Positions 1 through 11,360 of a stretch of DNA of 64,000 nt are shown one piece after another. Position numbers and translations under genes: made by a program. The notes below the pieces were generated by a model, which worked only from the letters and a program-made list of their open reading frames with translations, was not told the origin of the DNA and did no database searches. Each line of letters begins with the position of its first letter. Position 1 is the first letter of the stretch. Source of the stretch: Lithospermum erythrorhizon. Taxonomy: Eukaryota; Streptophyta; Magnoliopsida; Boraginales; Boraginaceae. Location of the stretch: NCBI GenBank assembly GCA_019722365.1, contig JADFUC010001745.1:124001-188000 (forward strand), in the 5' to 3' direction.

Positions 1-1455
1 AGTTAAAAAGACATTTAAAATATAAACAAGCGATTAATTATAACTATATAATTGGTTGTTTGATAATTTTAATAACAAAAAGAATTTCAAAGATATCAAA
101 AATGTATAAATACAATTTTCTACGTTAAGCGACAAAGATTTCAAACAAAAAGCTGTGCCTGAAAGATAACTAAGTTTTTAACCAGGAAAGAAGATTTCTT
201 TTACATTGTCAATATACTTTTTTACTACTTTTTCTCTTTAAATTAACAATCAACTAATGATATTGTTTCAATTGATCATCATTCTATATTTTTAATGCAT
301 TTTAATTTATGTGTGAATGACTAAAACTACAACTAAAAAAAAGGAAAGGCATAGGTATTGGAGTGGATATTTGACGTCGAGTCGTTGACCAGTTAATTAC
401 TCTAGTTGGGCATCTTGATAAATATCCAACTTTGACTTGGTTGAAAAGAATAAGCCCACATTCAGGAAATAGAGGGCCTAACCCCTTCCCCTCATAGCCT
501 CTGCCAGCCTTCTAAAGTCGGCGCCAAGCCGACTCCTGGCCTATAGCTGAAGTCGAAGCTATTTGGTACCCTTACCTTCGCGCCGGTTAGAAGCCTCGAG
601 AATGGCCAGCTGAATTTACTAAGATTTCTAAGTATACAAAAACTATTATATATTACAAACACCAATTCTCATATAATTTACGATTTATTCAAATTTATTA
701 TCAGCGACTCAAATGTGTTGTTAAGCGATTTAATTTTTTATTATAATATAGTCAATGTCAATATCCAATTTATCAATCGACAATTAATGCTTATCTCTAT
801 TATTTTTTCAGGCACTTTATCTCTCTTTTTAAAATTTAAAATTTACACCAAACAGCCTATCTCTTGTTTCTACGATTTGGCTCCTACCGGTAAGCCAACA
901 ATTTGCTTGTTAATTTAATTCGAACAAAAATTCTTCTCGCTCTGACGGCCTACTGCTAATAGCGCTTAGATACAGCCTACAGGCAAGCAACATTCCGCAA
1001 CAAATGCCCAATTACGACACTTCCAAATAATAGGATGAACTATGAACTATGAAGAGTTTTGAGTATTTCGATCTAAATCATATCGGACCGATTCCTTATA
1101 AGATCCAACTTACCCACTTGGGCGAATTTCGAATAACTTAATTGATTAACACTTACCCGGACAAATCGATTGATAAATACATTTACATGCCTACTTTCAA
1201 TTGATTTTGTGTAGAGCAGTTATTCTGTATCGGAACGTGTAATAATACCTATTATTATTATAATTTAATAACATATCGACAAGTCATTCAATTTAATATA
1301 CAAAGCCTTCATAAAAATAGAATCCCTTCAACTTGTTATGTCATAAAGTTCGACACGCCAGATACGACGTAATTATGTCGAGCCTCGATACAAGTGAATC
1401 TCATACCGAACTTATGTTATCTTTGAGATAGACGCCACATAGGACATAATTTTGG
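1..1455. other. Gene-free stretch, nothing recognised
   Basis: No open frame resembles a known protein on either strand. A GC-richer island lies at about 470-605 and holds a perfect 6-bp hairpin (GTCGGC / GCCGAC, 517-533). The rest is AT-rich and is probably old transposon debris. Confidence 0.5.
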
Positions 1456-1456
1456 G

Positions 1457-1480
1457 ATATATATATATGTGTGTGTGTGT
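1457..1480. repeat. (AT)n(GT)n microsatellite
   Basis: A short AT run passes directly into a GT run. The longer tract at 1539-1612 has the same compound structure. Confidence 0.9.
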
Positions 1481-1536
1481 ACGCGTTTTATTATGGGATC
1501 ATTTACATATAGACACTTAGGTACGACTTATTTTGA

Positions 1537-1538
<2 letters not shown>

Positions 1539-1612
<74 letters not shown>
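1539..1612. repeat. (AT)n(GT)n compound microsatellite
   Basis: About 52 bases of AT dinucleotide are followed by about 20 bases of GT dinucleotide. Any reading frame across it is just alternating Tyr/Ile or Cys/Val and is not coding. Its length is likely to vary between individuals. Confidence 0.95.
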
Positions 1613-1681
1613 CTATTATGGATCATTCAAATAATGCCTTGTTTGGGTTGTATTTTTACTTTTATATTAAAGTGTTTCATA

Positions 1682-2634
1682 AGATAAACCACTTATTTTG
1701 GAATATACAATATCTAGATACTCCGTCTTTTTAAAATAATGAGTTATTTAAATTAATTTTTTTGTTTAAGATTATTTTGGTAAGTTAATTGAAAACAAAC
1801 TAAGCCTAAAAGGTTTATCTCAATATACTTGATTATTTAGAATACAAATTATCTTCTATAATTTAACAAATATGAAAATTTTAATATTTTCACTAGAAAA
1901 AAATATGTATGAAAAAAAATGTATCCCTAACTTATTGAATTATATTGGCTTTTTGGCTATTTGGCCCCTGAACTATCACGTAATTTTCTACAAGGCCCAT
2001 AAACTATTTTTTTATCTCAAAGTGCACTTTATCATTCTTCGCGCTCTCTATACTATTTTTTGCTGTTTCAGCAGACTCTAATCCCTTAAACCTAATGTTT
2101 CAACTAAAATATATAATAAATGATTATATTACCCATAAAATATAAATAAATATATTACCCTAAAATATAAAATATAATGATTACGCATAAAGAAACGACT
2201 ATTTTATTCTTAATACTACTAAAGTATAGGCTAAAGTATGTGTTTTATTTTGGCTATGCTTAACCACTATACTTAACTGTGAAATTTAAAAATAAAAAGA
2301 ATTCAAGTAGGACTCATTTTTGGCTTAATCTCGATTGGGTTTATTAAGGATTTAAGAAATTTGAACAAGATAATGGATGCTGCTCATTTTGATTGGAGAT
2401 TTTTTTTAATGTTTTTATTTGTTTATTCGATTGTTTCGAAAGCCAGATGTGAATAAATTTGACTGCTATTTTTGCCTATTTTTTTCGTTAACTCGACACC
2501 TATCGTCATTGTTTAATAATATGTGGATGTAATGTGCATTTAATTTGATTGTTTGAATTTAAGATTTGAATGGATATGATCGTTCTTTGATCAATTTGGT
2601 TTTGTTTGTTGATTTTTGGCCATTACTCTTCTAG
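1682..2634. other. Gene-free AT-rich stretch
   Basis: No gene or clear repeat boundary was found. The last ~30 bases (pyrimidine-rich, ending in CTAG at 2631-2634) look like an intron end leading into the hydrolase fragment that follows. Confidence 0.45.
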
Positions 2635-2725
2635 CAAGTAGCAATAATGACACTGCTTCAGGTCCTCTTATTGTTCTTATTCATGGATTTGGTGCCTCTG
2701 TTGCTCATTGACGCAAGGGACCTTC
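2635..2725 (+). pseudogene. Alpha/beta-hydrolase exon fragment, stop-interrupted
   Basis: In one frame this encodes SGPLIVLIHGFGASVAH, then a TGA stop (2709-2711), then RKGP. The stretch LIVLIHGFGAS is the oxyanion-hole (HG) strand of plant alpha/beta hydrolases such as the pheophytinase and chlorophyll-dephytylase groups. Those proteins usually have Trp after the His, so TGA probably replaces TGG. The fragment follows a pyrimidine tract and an AG, like a splice acceptor. No catalytic Ser, Asp or His segment follows. I read it as a captured or decayed exon, not a working gene. The exact subfamily is uncertain. Confidence 0.55.
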
Positions 2726-5076
2726 TTTTTTTGATTGTTTAGCTTCGTATTAGTTATCTTATGGGTCAATGGGAGGGAGTGGAGGTTACATGATGTGGGA
2801 ATAGAGACGGGGGAAGCCGGGCCGCAAAGGGACGGTGGTGCGTATCGGGGTCGGCGCGAAAAGTATGAGTCATAAAGGGATGCGGTGCGACGTGGGTCAG
2901 GAAAGTAGGCGGCGAGTCAGAAGGGCAGAGGCAGCATTTAAAGAGAGGTGTGCTTATTTGGCCATACTTAGAAAGACAGTGACAAAATAGCTTATTTTAT
3001 CAGAATATCATCATTTTATTTTATATTTTATTTCCAGAATGAAGCTTCATTTTCTATGTATTTTAATTGAAGATTGTGCCTAGCGGATATGGCCTATTGC
3101 ATAACAAAAATAAGAGATAAGTCATATCAGATGGCGGCTCCGTCTGCATACAAGAATAAGCAGTGACCACATAAAAATTACGCTGAGCACTGTGGGCCAA
3201 AAAGCCAATTATATTTATATTTCTCAATCTTTCATAATTGAATTAGGTTGCCTCCCTCCGTTACTATGTGTAACATAAGATTATACTAATATATGAATGG
3301 TAAGAGCATTATGAATGTGGAATTATCATGTGAAAGTGTGCATGTTTAGATTTGGAGGGCAGAAAGATGGTGTACACCGGTACAACCATTTCTGCATATC
3401 TACACTTTGACGGACTTCTCAAGCTAAGTCCAAAGAAGCAGTTTGATTCATGTGCTTCAGAAAGAAAAGCACATGCACTGGGGTCTCACCTCTCTCATAC
3501 CTTTTTCCTCTAGATCAGAATTTTTTTTTTGTGATAAAGCCATATTTTAATGCTTGAATCTTGACTTTATTTTTTCGTGTTGGGCCCTCCATCCCCAACT
3601 ATTTTAACTAACCTTTCATTTGCACATGCAAGTTCACTCTTTTTCTTTGCCATATATTTATATATTATGGAATATAATATCCTTTGAGTTGGATCTTTTT
3701 AACTTATTATTATGTGAAGATTAATGCAAAGTAAAGAATATCAAATAGCTACAGCAAAACAGTACATGTCTTAGATAGAGTCGATGAGGATAAATAAGTT
3801 ACAAAATTGGAACTCAATTTTACAAGGAAAGTCTACGAAAATATGTGGAATTATTTGGTTTTCAACATCAATTGGATGTTTCACAAATCTCTAAGATGTT
3901 TCCACTGTGAATTCCAATAATTGTAGTAGTCCTAATAATGGGTGTGAGTATATGTTAGCTCACCCTACATTCGGTATCCCACCTGATATGTTAGTGGCTC
4001 ATTTATTTTGAAGTTAGATTACCGAATCACAATACGAAACTCCTTAATTATATATAAAAAGATAGAATATTAAATAGCTCCATGGGTATCCCATCTAACC
4101 AACTTTAGAACAGTCCAAAAACCGTGTCATGCTTCAAATAGTTTCCTCTCGAACACCAAAACCTTTGTCAAGTACATATTGACTAATCGGATCCAGCTTT
4201 AATGGTTGAATGCTGCTTACGTTTCATAAAAAATGAATCGGGTTTGGCCCTTATTACTTTAGAGAATCTGAAAATAAGAAATTGTTATTTATTTCATTTC
4301 CTGACCACCTATTAGATATTCTGTTTTATTTTTATCTACTACTCACCACCCTGAGCCTCGGTTAGAATTGTTATTTGTTTGATAATATAAATTATTATTT
4401 ACCAAAAAAAATAGCTTAATGGGAAAACAATAAGGAGTATCTTAATTTGAAGGATTTTGAGTGATAACAAGTTTCACATAAATTGCATGCCTGAGTTTCC
4501 CAGTGGCATTATGAAAGTAAAACTAATGCAAATATTCACTCCATATTTATTAAACTAAGCCAAATAAAGTCTTGTAACACTAGATGAACTTCAAAACTTT
4601 TACCCCTTCTCGATATTCCTTCCATAAGTTTCCTCTTGTGTATTTGTTACATTATCATGGATTGCATGATTATTATACAATAACTATGACATTTCATGAT
4701 GCCCAAAAATCATGATGATGCACAATGAATTTAGGTATGAGAATAAAAAGAAAGCATCAAAAGGAGTTAAGGAGGGATCCAGACCATAATCATATTAGTC
4801 CTATGCTTATCTCATATGCTTACACTAATTAATAAAGGTCAATATCATATCATCCAGAAAATTATTTATTTTAGTGTGCTTACATGATATTTACTATAAT
4901 CTTGACTCATTGAATTATTACTTTTTGATCCTATGATTGATCATATAATATTAATTACTTTATGTAATTTCGATTTATCTTTATTATATCTTCAAAAAAT
5001 TCTTAAATTTTATTTCCTTCTTTTCTTGCATGCCTTTATTTTATAATTATTTTTTATATATATATATTTTTTTTTA
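2726..5076. other. Gene-free stretch
   Basis: No protein-like frame or RNA gene was recognised. A purine- and GC-rich patch at about 2800-2945 stands out against the AT-rich surroundings. No match to a known plant microRNA was noticed by eye at 3290-3480, where some short inverted segments occur. Confidence 0.4.
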
Positions 5077-5690
5077 TAGTATTGTGATATTGTATGGATT
5101 TAGTTTATGAAATACCATATGTTTTAGTGCAATGATATGCCTAGTGAGTAATAATGAAATATTATTATTTTATTTCCATTGGTATGCAATGTTGGAATGA
5201 ATACAATGTCTAATATTTATAATTCCATTGTCTAATGTAATATGGTATGATTAATTAGTAAAGAAATACATTAATATGCCTTAATTTTATAATTGGTTTT
5301 GATATTTGTTGTTTCATTAACATAGTATTGTGTTCTATATTGATTTAGTTTATGAAATATCATATGTCTTAGTGCAATGGTATGTCTAATGAGTAATGAA
5401 ATACCATTATTTTATTTTCATGGGTTTGTTATGTTGTAATGAATACAATGCGTAGTATTTTATAATGTCATTTAATGTAATATGATATGATTAAGGAGTA
5501 AAGAAATAACTTAATATGCCTCATTATATAATTATTTTTGATATTTGTTGTTTCTTTGACATAGTAATGATACATTATCTAGTTTTACTTTTTGATATAC
5601 CATGTCTTTTAGGTGTGGTATGAATAATATGTAATGAAAATTCATTTGTTAGATAATAATGGTATATTATATTAGGCAATAATTAGTAGT
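5077..5690. repeat. Tandem repeat, ~240-bp unit, about 2.5 diverged copies
   Basis: Copies begin at about 5077, 5321 and 5560, each with a variant of 'atagtattgtg' and then 'tttagtttatgaaatacca'. Copies 1 and 2 align along their whole length, including the motifs 'gaatacaatg', 'agtaaagaaata' and 'gatatttgttgttt'. Copy 3 is truncated and more diverged. The bases before 5077 resemble the end of another unit. Confidence 0.8.
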
Positions 5691-7167
5691 TGAACCAAGT
5701 GAATTTTTATATATATTGTAAGAACTAATATTAAATAAATTGCTAAAATACAAAAAATTGGGGGAAAGGGAATAATTTAATTTTCGAATAAACTAGAAAA
5801 TTTATTTTTTAATAAGAAAAATATAATTTCTGTACCTTATGGACTGCCTCTACGCCTCCACTGGGCACAATATCCTTTAAAGATTAATATTACAAATATA
5901 CATCATTTTAAAAAAATAGCATTTATTGGTGGTATTTTATTACAAAAATGAATGTAATTAAGAGGGGTTGGTAGGATTCTATTGTAAAAGGAATATAATT
6001 AATAGTATTTTTTATGAATTTTTTATTTTTATTTTTTTATTTGAATTAAAAATCTGCAATTATCATGTTATCCTTATAAGCAAATATTTACAATCTAGAC
6101 TAAGCCTATAAATACAACTTCATATCATCTGAATGTGAAGTAGTGATGACTACATATCAAAACACTAATCTTGGAGAAACCCACTGTACTTAATTGATAT
6201 CATTGTTAAATTGCGGATTTAATGTCGGCCACCTTAGTCAATGTTGGAGTAATATTTTACCGTACCTTCTGTATCACTTTTGTGTTTTACAGTATTTTGT
6301 ACGAAGGTGATTACTGATTAATAACCCCATCTTAGTTGAAATTTCATTAACAATGCGATAAACTTCCATTCACATGACCAAATTATACTAATTGTGGGAA
6401 ATCACAAATAAACAAACAAACCAAAGAGGAGTGTGGAATGCTGAGTGGATGCAAATTAATAATCATGATACGCAATATATGCAATACGATTACACGTTAT
6501 AAAACTGTTGGTATCAACTATCTTCGATATCTTTTCAATATTTCACATTATTCACTGTTGGGCTCACAACAAAATTAATACCCAACAAAAACAATTAACA
6601 AACATATTTTAATTGAATATAACTAAAATGAGATTTTTCATGTTTTTATAAATCAAGAAAAACAAGATTGTTAAAATTTATGCCTTATAGATTGAGTTTT
6701 AAAGTATAGTATACTTCATATAATTCTTTTCCTTTTAAATCCACCCCTTTAACAATGTTCAAACTCGAAATTTTACGTAAGTTTATCACTAAACATACTC
6801 CATCCGCCTCTTATATTTCAGAAAATTCAATTCAAATAAATTAACATTTTCATTTTTAATGAAGTTATCAATCATGCCCCCCAAAAAAATCATATCCTGA
6901 TCTCATTTTAACCCATGGCATAAATATAAAGATGGATAGTCTATTGCAACAGTTGATACATGTGAAGTTGCATGTGACTACTTGTCATAATTTGTCCACC
7001 AATAATAACTCATCGATTTCAATCAATTTCTAAAACAGAATCAAATCCAGAAAATGGGCAGATGTCCATTGATTGCGGGCCTGGTGGGCCTACTCATGAA
7101 AATAAATTTACACAAATGGGTAGGCAAATGGAATTCAAAGCCTTCACCCAACAAATGCATTTCCCCC
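5691..7167. other. Region upstream of the GASA gene, no other gene
   Basis: AT-rich sequence with no recognised coding content. The last few hundred bases should hold the promoter of the GASA gene. I did not identify specific cis elements beyond the TATA box. Confidence 0.5.
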
Positions 7168-7175
7168 TATTTATA
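7168..7175 (+). promoter_or_regulatory. TATA box of the GASA gene
   Basis: TATTTATA, flanked by C-rich runs, lies 134 bases upstream of the start codon. With the usual ~30-base spacing it predicts transcription starting near 7200 and a leader of about 110 bases. Confidence 0.7.
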
Positions 7176-7308
7176 GCCCCCCAACATACCCATACTCTTC
7201 ATTACCAAAAGTTTCACTTCTTTGATCCCTTTTAGTTCCCTAGCATTTATTTTTTTCACTAAATTTGAGCAAGGAGTACTTTTCTTTGTTTTTTTGCAAA
7301 GATCAACC

Positions 7309-8332
7309 ATGGCTAAGTCTCTTGCTATGTTTCTTTTTGCCCTCATTGCCATCTCAATGCTTCAGACTATGGTAACATATGTCCTCTTTCATATACATAA
7401 TTTTTGTGCCAAAATGTGATGTCCTAGTATGATCTACAACTCACTTATGAGTAACATTTGTTGTTCATGGTTATGTAGGTTTCTGCAACAGGGAATTATC
7501 AGCTCAACAGGGTTAGTTACTTTAGTTCATCATTGATTTCTTAATTTCTTTATATAGAAGCTTAAGTATGGTTTCTTGATTTTTATTTATTAAGATTCGT
7601 ACTCACATTTTTGCCTTTTCTTCTCTGTTTCAATTACAGAACCGGTATGGAAATGGAAGCCTGAAAAGCTACCGTAAGTATATAATAATTCTCCCATTTT
7701 CTGAATTTTTTTTACATGCACTTGAATAAATCAAATCTAATACTGCTAATTAAACTAGTTGAGGTGAATTCATATGAATGTGTCAAATATTTATTATCGA
7801 GATGAATTTAGTTGAAATGTAATTAAAAATACAATTTAATTCCTTTATACGTAGTATTTCTATTTGAGAATTAATAAAAATGAGATAAATATTAATACAT
7901 TAATTAATTGAGTGATTAAAAAAACAACTTAAATAAATACATCGCAGGACCGGAAATATGAGTAACTTTATGATTGAAGAGGGCATTTATTAATTTTGGT
8001 GTAAAAAATCTAGTCTTTTGACATGGTTAAGGATCTTGTCACAGTTCACTTGTCAGAACATGGACAATTCTTGGAAAATGAAATATTTACTGCAACTTTG
8101 ACTGGAGGTAAAAAAGACTAATGTACCTCTATTTCTTTTTTTATGACCAGAATGTGGATCTGAATGTGATAGAAGATGCAGCAAAACACAATACCACAAG
8201 GCATGCATAACCTTCTGCAACAAATGCTGCAGGAAATGCCTTTGTGTTCCACCAGGTTTCTATGGCAACAAAGCTGTTTGCCCTTGCTACAACAACTGGA
8301 AGACCCAAGAAGGAGGACCTAAATGCCCTTGA
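7309..8332 (+). CDS. GASA/snakin-family secreted cysteine-rich peptide
   Basis: Gibberellin-regulated (GASA/snakin) peptide of 103 residues in four exons: 7309-7371, 7479-7511, 7640-7673 and 8151-8332. All introns are GT-AG. Residues 1-24 form a hydrophobic signal peptide ending near VSA, followed by a short polar linker. The C-terminal 60 residues are the GASA domain with all 12 conserved cysteines, including FCNKCCRKCLCVPPGFYGN and a terminal GGPKCP. Family members act in the cell wall or outside the cell in growth, stress response and antimicrobial defence. The sequence and four-exon layout are closest to the GASA4/GASA6 type, from memory. The start is the only ATG giving a signal peptide in frame. 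It is an intact single gene with its own TATA box. Confidence 0.95.
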
Positions 8333-8382
8333 AGCTTTTGGAGATTAACATTGGCCCCACTAAAATTATTATTCTATATCAT

Positions 8383-8444
8383 ATATCTTTATAATTAAGG
8401 AATTTGCATCACTATATCTTTATAATTAAGGAATTTACATCACT
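8383..8444 (+). repeat. 31-bp tandem duplication in the GASA 3' region
   Basis: Two adjoining 31-bp units (8383-8413 and 8414-8444) differ by one base (G or A at unit position 24). They start about 50 bases after the stop codon and so probably lie in the 3' untranslated region. Confidence 0.9.
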
Positions 8445-8767
8445 AAGTTTGCTTTATTACTATTGCCTATCAACTAAAGTGTTGATTTGCTGGCTATTTA
8501 AATAGGCCAGTGTAATTTGTCTCATTGTCTCTCCATTGGGTGTTTTCCCTAAATGTGAGAGGCCTTAATTTAATGAAATCGAGTACTTTATATTGATACA
8601 TTTTATCAAAGTTTCATTTAGTCATTACTCAATTCAATGTTGTCTATATGACTATATCTGAGTATTGTTGTTGATGACTTGATGCTCATCTTTAGATTAG
8701 CTGCTCAAGTCCACTTAATATAAGCAATAAACAACAATAGACCTACCTAAACAATACCTTAAAAGAG

Positions 8768-9628
8768 TGGGGCGGAGCCAGAAATTTGAAGCTATGGTGT
8801 CCTTGTTATATATAAAATTATTAGTTGTGGTTTTTTTTTTTTAGTTTTTGGTGTTAAAATACAAAAAATACCCTAGGTAATAATCATGTCACCTACACGT
8901 GACCTATAATTTAACCTTTTAAATGCAGTAATTTTAAGATTATGTAACTAGACAAGAATTTAATCTATTTTTAAAGATATAGACAATGGAGGAATTAGGG
9001 GGAGGCATGGGAGCAGTCGTCTCCCTAAAATTTTGAAAATTATATTTTTATTAAAAATGTAATTTTACTCGTATATTTATTCAAAATTAAGCTTGTTTCT
9101 AAATTTTTATATATTTTTCTTCATTTATATAATATAGTTACTTCGCCTCTCCTGTATAAAATTTCTGGTTCCGCCACTAGATATATATCTATAAAAAATA
9201 TATAAAATTTATTGACATTTAAATTATATAATTGTAATAAAATATTTTTAGATAAATATTATATTCATTTACTATTTATATATGTTTTATAAAATAAATA
9301 ATCTGGCATAATAAGGGGGAAAAGAAAGAAAATAAATGTAGGTTCATCAATGCAAGCTTTTGATTCACAACTTGTACAAGTATATTTTGATTCATTCAAA
9401 ATATCAAAATAGTAAGTGTGCAGATAGGCAGATTTCATAGAAAATTATTGTAAAAAGATAAGTAAATGCCCCTCTCAAGATTTGAACACGGGTAAGTGGT
9501 GTCATGGGCAATGAAAAGTACCATTTCCATTAAGCTATAACCAATCTTGTAAGATGTTTATTACTATACTCTAATAGATATTCCAAAACTTGGAGTGGTG
9601 TCCTAGCACACCACCCAACTCCGCCCCT
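8768..9628. mobile_element. Probable non-autonomous DNA transposon, possibly hAT-like
   Basis: The left end reads GGGGCGGAGCC and the right end is its imperfect inverse (ACTCCGCCCC). The flanks are similar: TTAAAAGAGT on the left, TTAAGAGT on the right. A second 'GGTTCCGCCACT' end at about 9165-9180 and an internal junction near 8990 suggest a nested copy. There is no coding capacity. The ends resemble the 'GGCGGAGCCAG' repeats common in plant genomes. The family is uncertain because the target duplication is imperfect. Confidence 0.5.
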
Positions 9629-11360
9629 GTTAAGAGTCTACTACTATCATATAGGCAAAACAATAAATAAATCTATTTGAGCTCATTACACATTACTTGA
9701 CATTTTGATGAGAACTTAGATGTCGTTACAAAAATCGACATCCAATTGAGCACTTGTACACCCCTGTTACATACCTCACCAGTAATCGAATCGATTTCGG
9801 AGTATAGGATAACTTGACAGAGTAAAATACCTTAGTGAATTATATAATTACTCAAAATTGTTTCGTGTATTACATAATATTATCTACTTAAATCCAGCTT
9901 TATTATTTGTCGGAAAGACAACCGAATCAAACTTTTTTGATTAAGTATCGAAAAAATATTGAATTATCGTCTACACTAAAAACCACATAGTCACATACCC
10001 GACAAACAATTACTAGGAAGAAATATTCCATCTGACACTGTTTTTTTATTGAAAAAACTTCTTAACATCAATATTTTGAGCCTCAACTAAGGTTAAAGTT
10101 GTTTGTGTTTGAAATCTAACAAATAACCACATGTAGTGACTAGTGAATGATACTCTACATTTCAAAACACTCCCAACCTGATTGTATTACTCTGGAGAGG
10201 AAAACACAATTATCTAGCAACAAATGTAGTCTAGCTATTTATATGGTTTGATCCATTAAAGAAATTTAAAATCTATCAATGTTATATATTTGATATATAT
10301 CTCAATAGATAAAGGGGACTGAGGCACATGTAGTGTGCTATCTAGTTGCAAGTAGATCAAAAAGAGGGTCTTGCATGTGCTTTCTTGTTATTATTGACGA
10401 CGATATTGATGATGATGGCCACCTTCGTTAAGTCGAAGATTCAGATTAAATTTGCCCCACAACGATCATATTCATGCCACATTATTATTGTTGTTACAAT
10501 GCTCTTTTATTTTTGGGTAGCTTTTATCCATTAGCAAGGTCATTTTAATGTATCTTGATTCTTGTGTATGCATTTTTGTTTTTTAAGCTATAAATTGCTT
10601 TTTTGTTTTGACGTTTATTTGTTTACATATCTTGCATGCTTTTTGAAAAGTACCTAAAATTTGTTTGTTTGAGCCATTGATGAGTTGAAATGAGATTTAA
10701 GGAAAACATATTACAAGTTTGGAACAAGAGCTAATTTTCCTACAATTTCATTGCTTAAGTGAACATACCACTTGTTTGTTTTTTTATTAAGTAGTTATTA
10801 TATGATATATTGGAGTACTGGACTGATTTAGTTTTTAATCATTTAACAAAATGAAAATGAGACCTTTATATGTAGCATTTGAAAATACTACTCTGTATAA
10901 ACCCTTGCTCTCTGGATCAAAGACTTCATCTGGTCAAAGTTTTCTTGCTCTCGAGACTCGACTCCACTCTAGACATGGACGAATTTTTGATTAATTATAT
11001 CATATTTTATGGATATCATAATGATCAAATATATAGCCCAAATAATAACATATTCGATCAAAAATAAGTACGTAATTAGACAATGCATGATAATCAAATA
11101 TATAAAACGCGATTTCTAAAAGATTTAATCCCTTATCTCGGATCGAGCATGCCAGAGGACGGTAGAATGGTCATGGAGGACCTTCTATCGACTCTGTCAA
11201 GTAGCTGGGACCCAAACATAAACTACTTTACTTGTAAATAGAGATCGAATATCACCATAACATATCCCCGAGAGGCAGTAGGACGACCAAGAGTGAATTT
11301 TAGCATTAATTTTATTTATGTAGAGAAAACGAAGACTAATCTTTTATTTGACTAACGTAT
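9629..11360. other. Gene-free stretch
   Basis: No gene recognised. The short open frames near 10346 and 10879 have no family resemblance and are judged to be chance. Confidence 0.45.

Noticed and set aside
1469..1687. Open frame of alternating Tyr-Ile and Cys-Val
   Set aside because: Translation of a microsatellite.
2635..2725. Working alpha/beta-hydrolase gene
   Set aside because: Stop codon within the conserved block and no catalytic-triad segments nearby.
3290..3540. Possible microRNA precursor
   Set aside because: Some local complementarity, but no long stem and no match by eye to the common conserved plant microRNAs.
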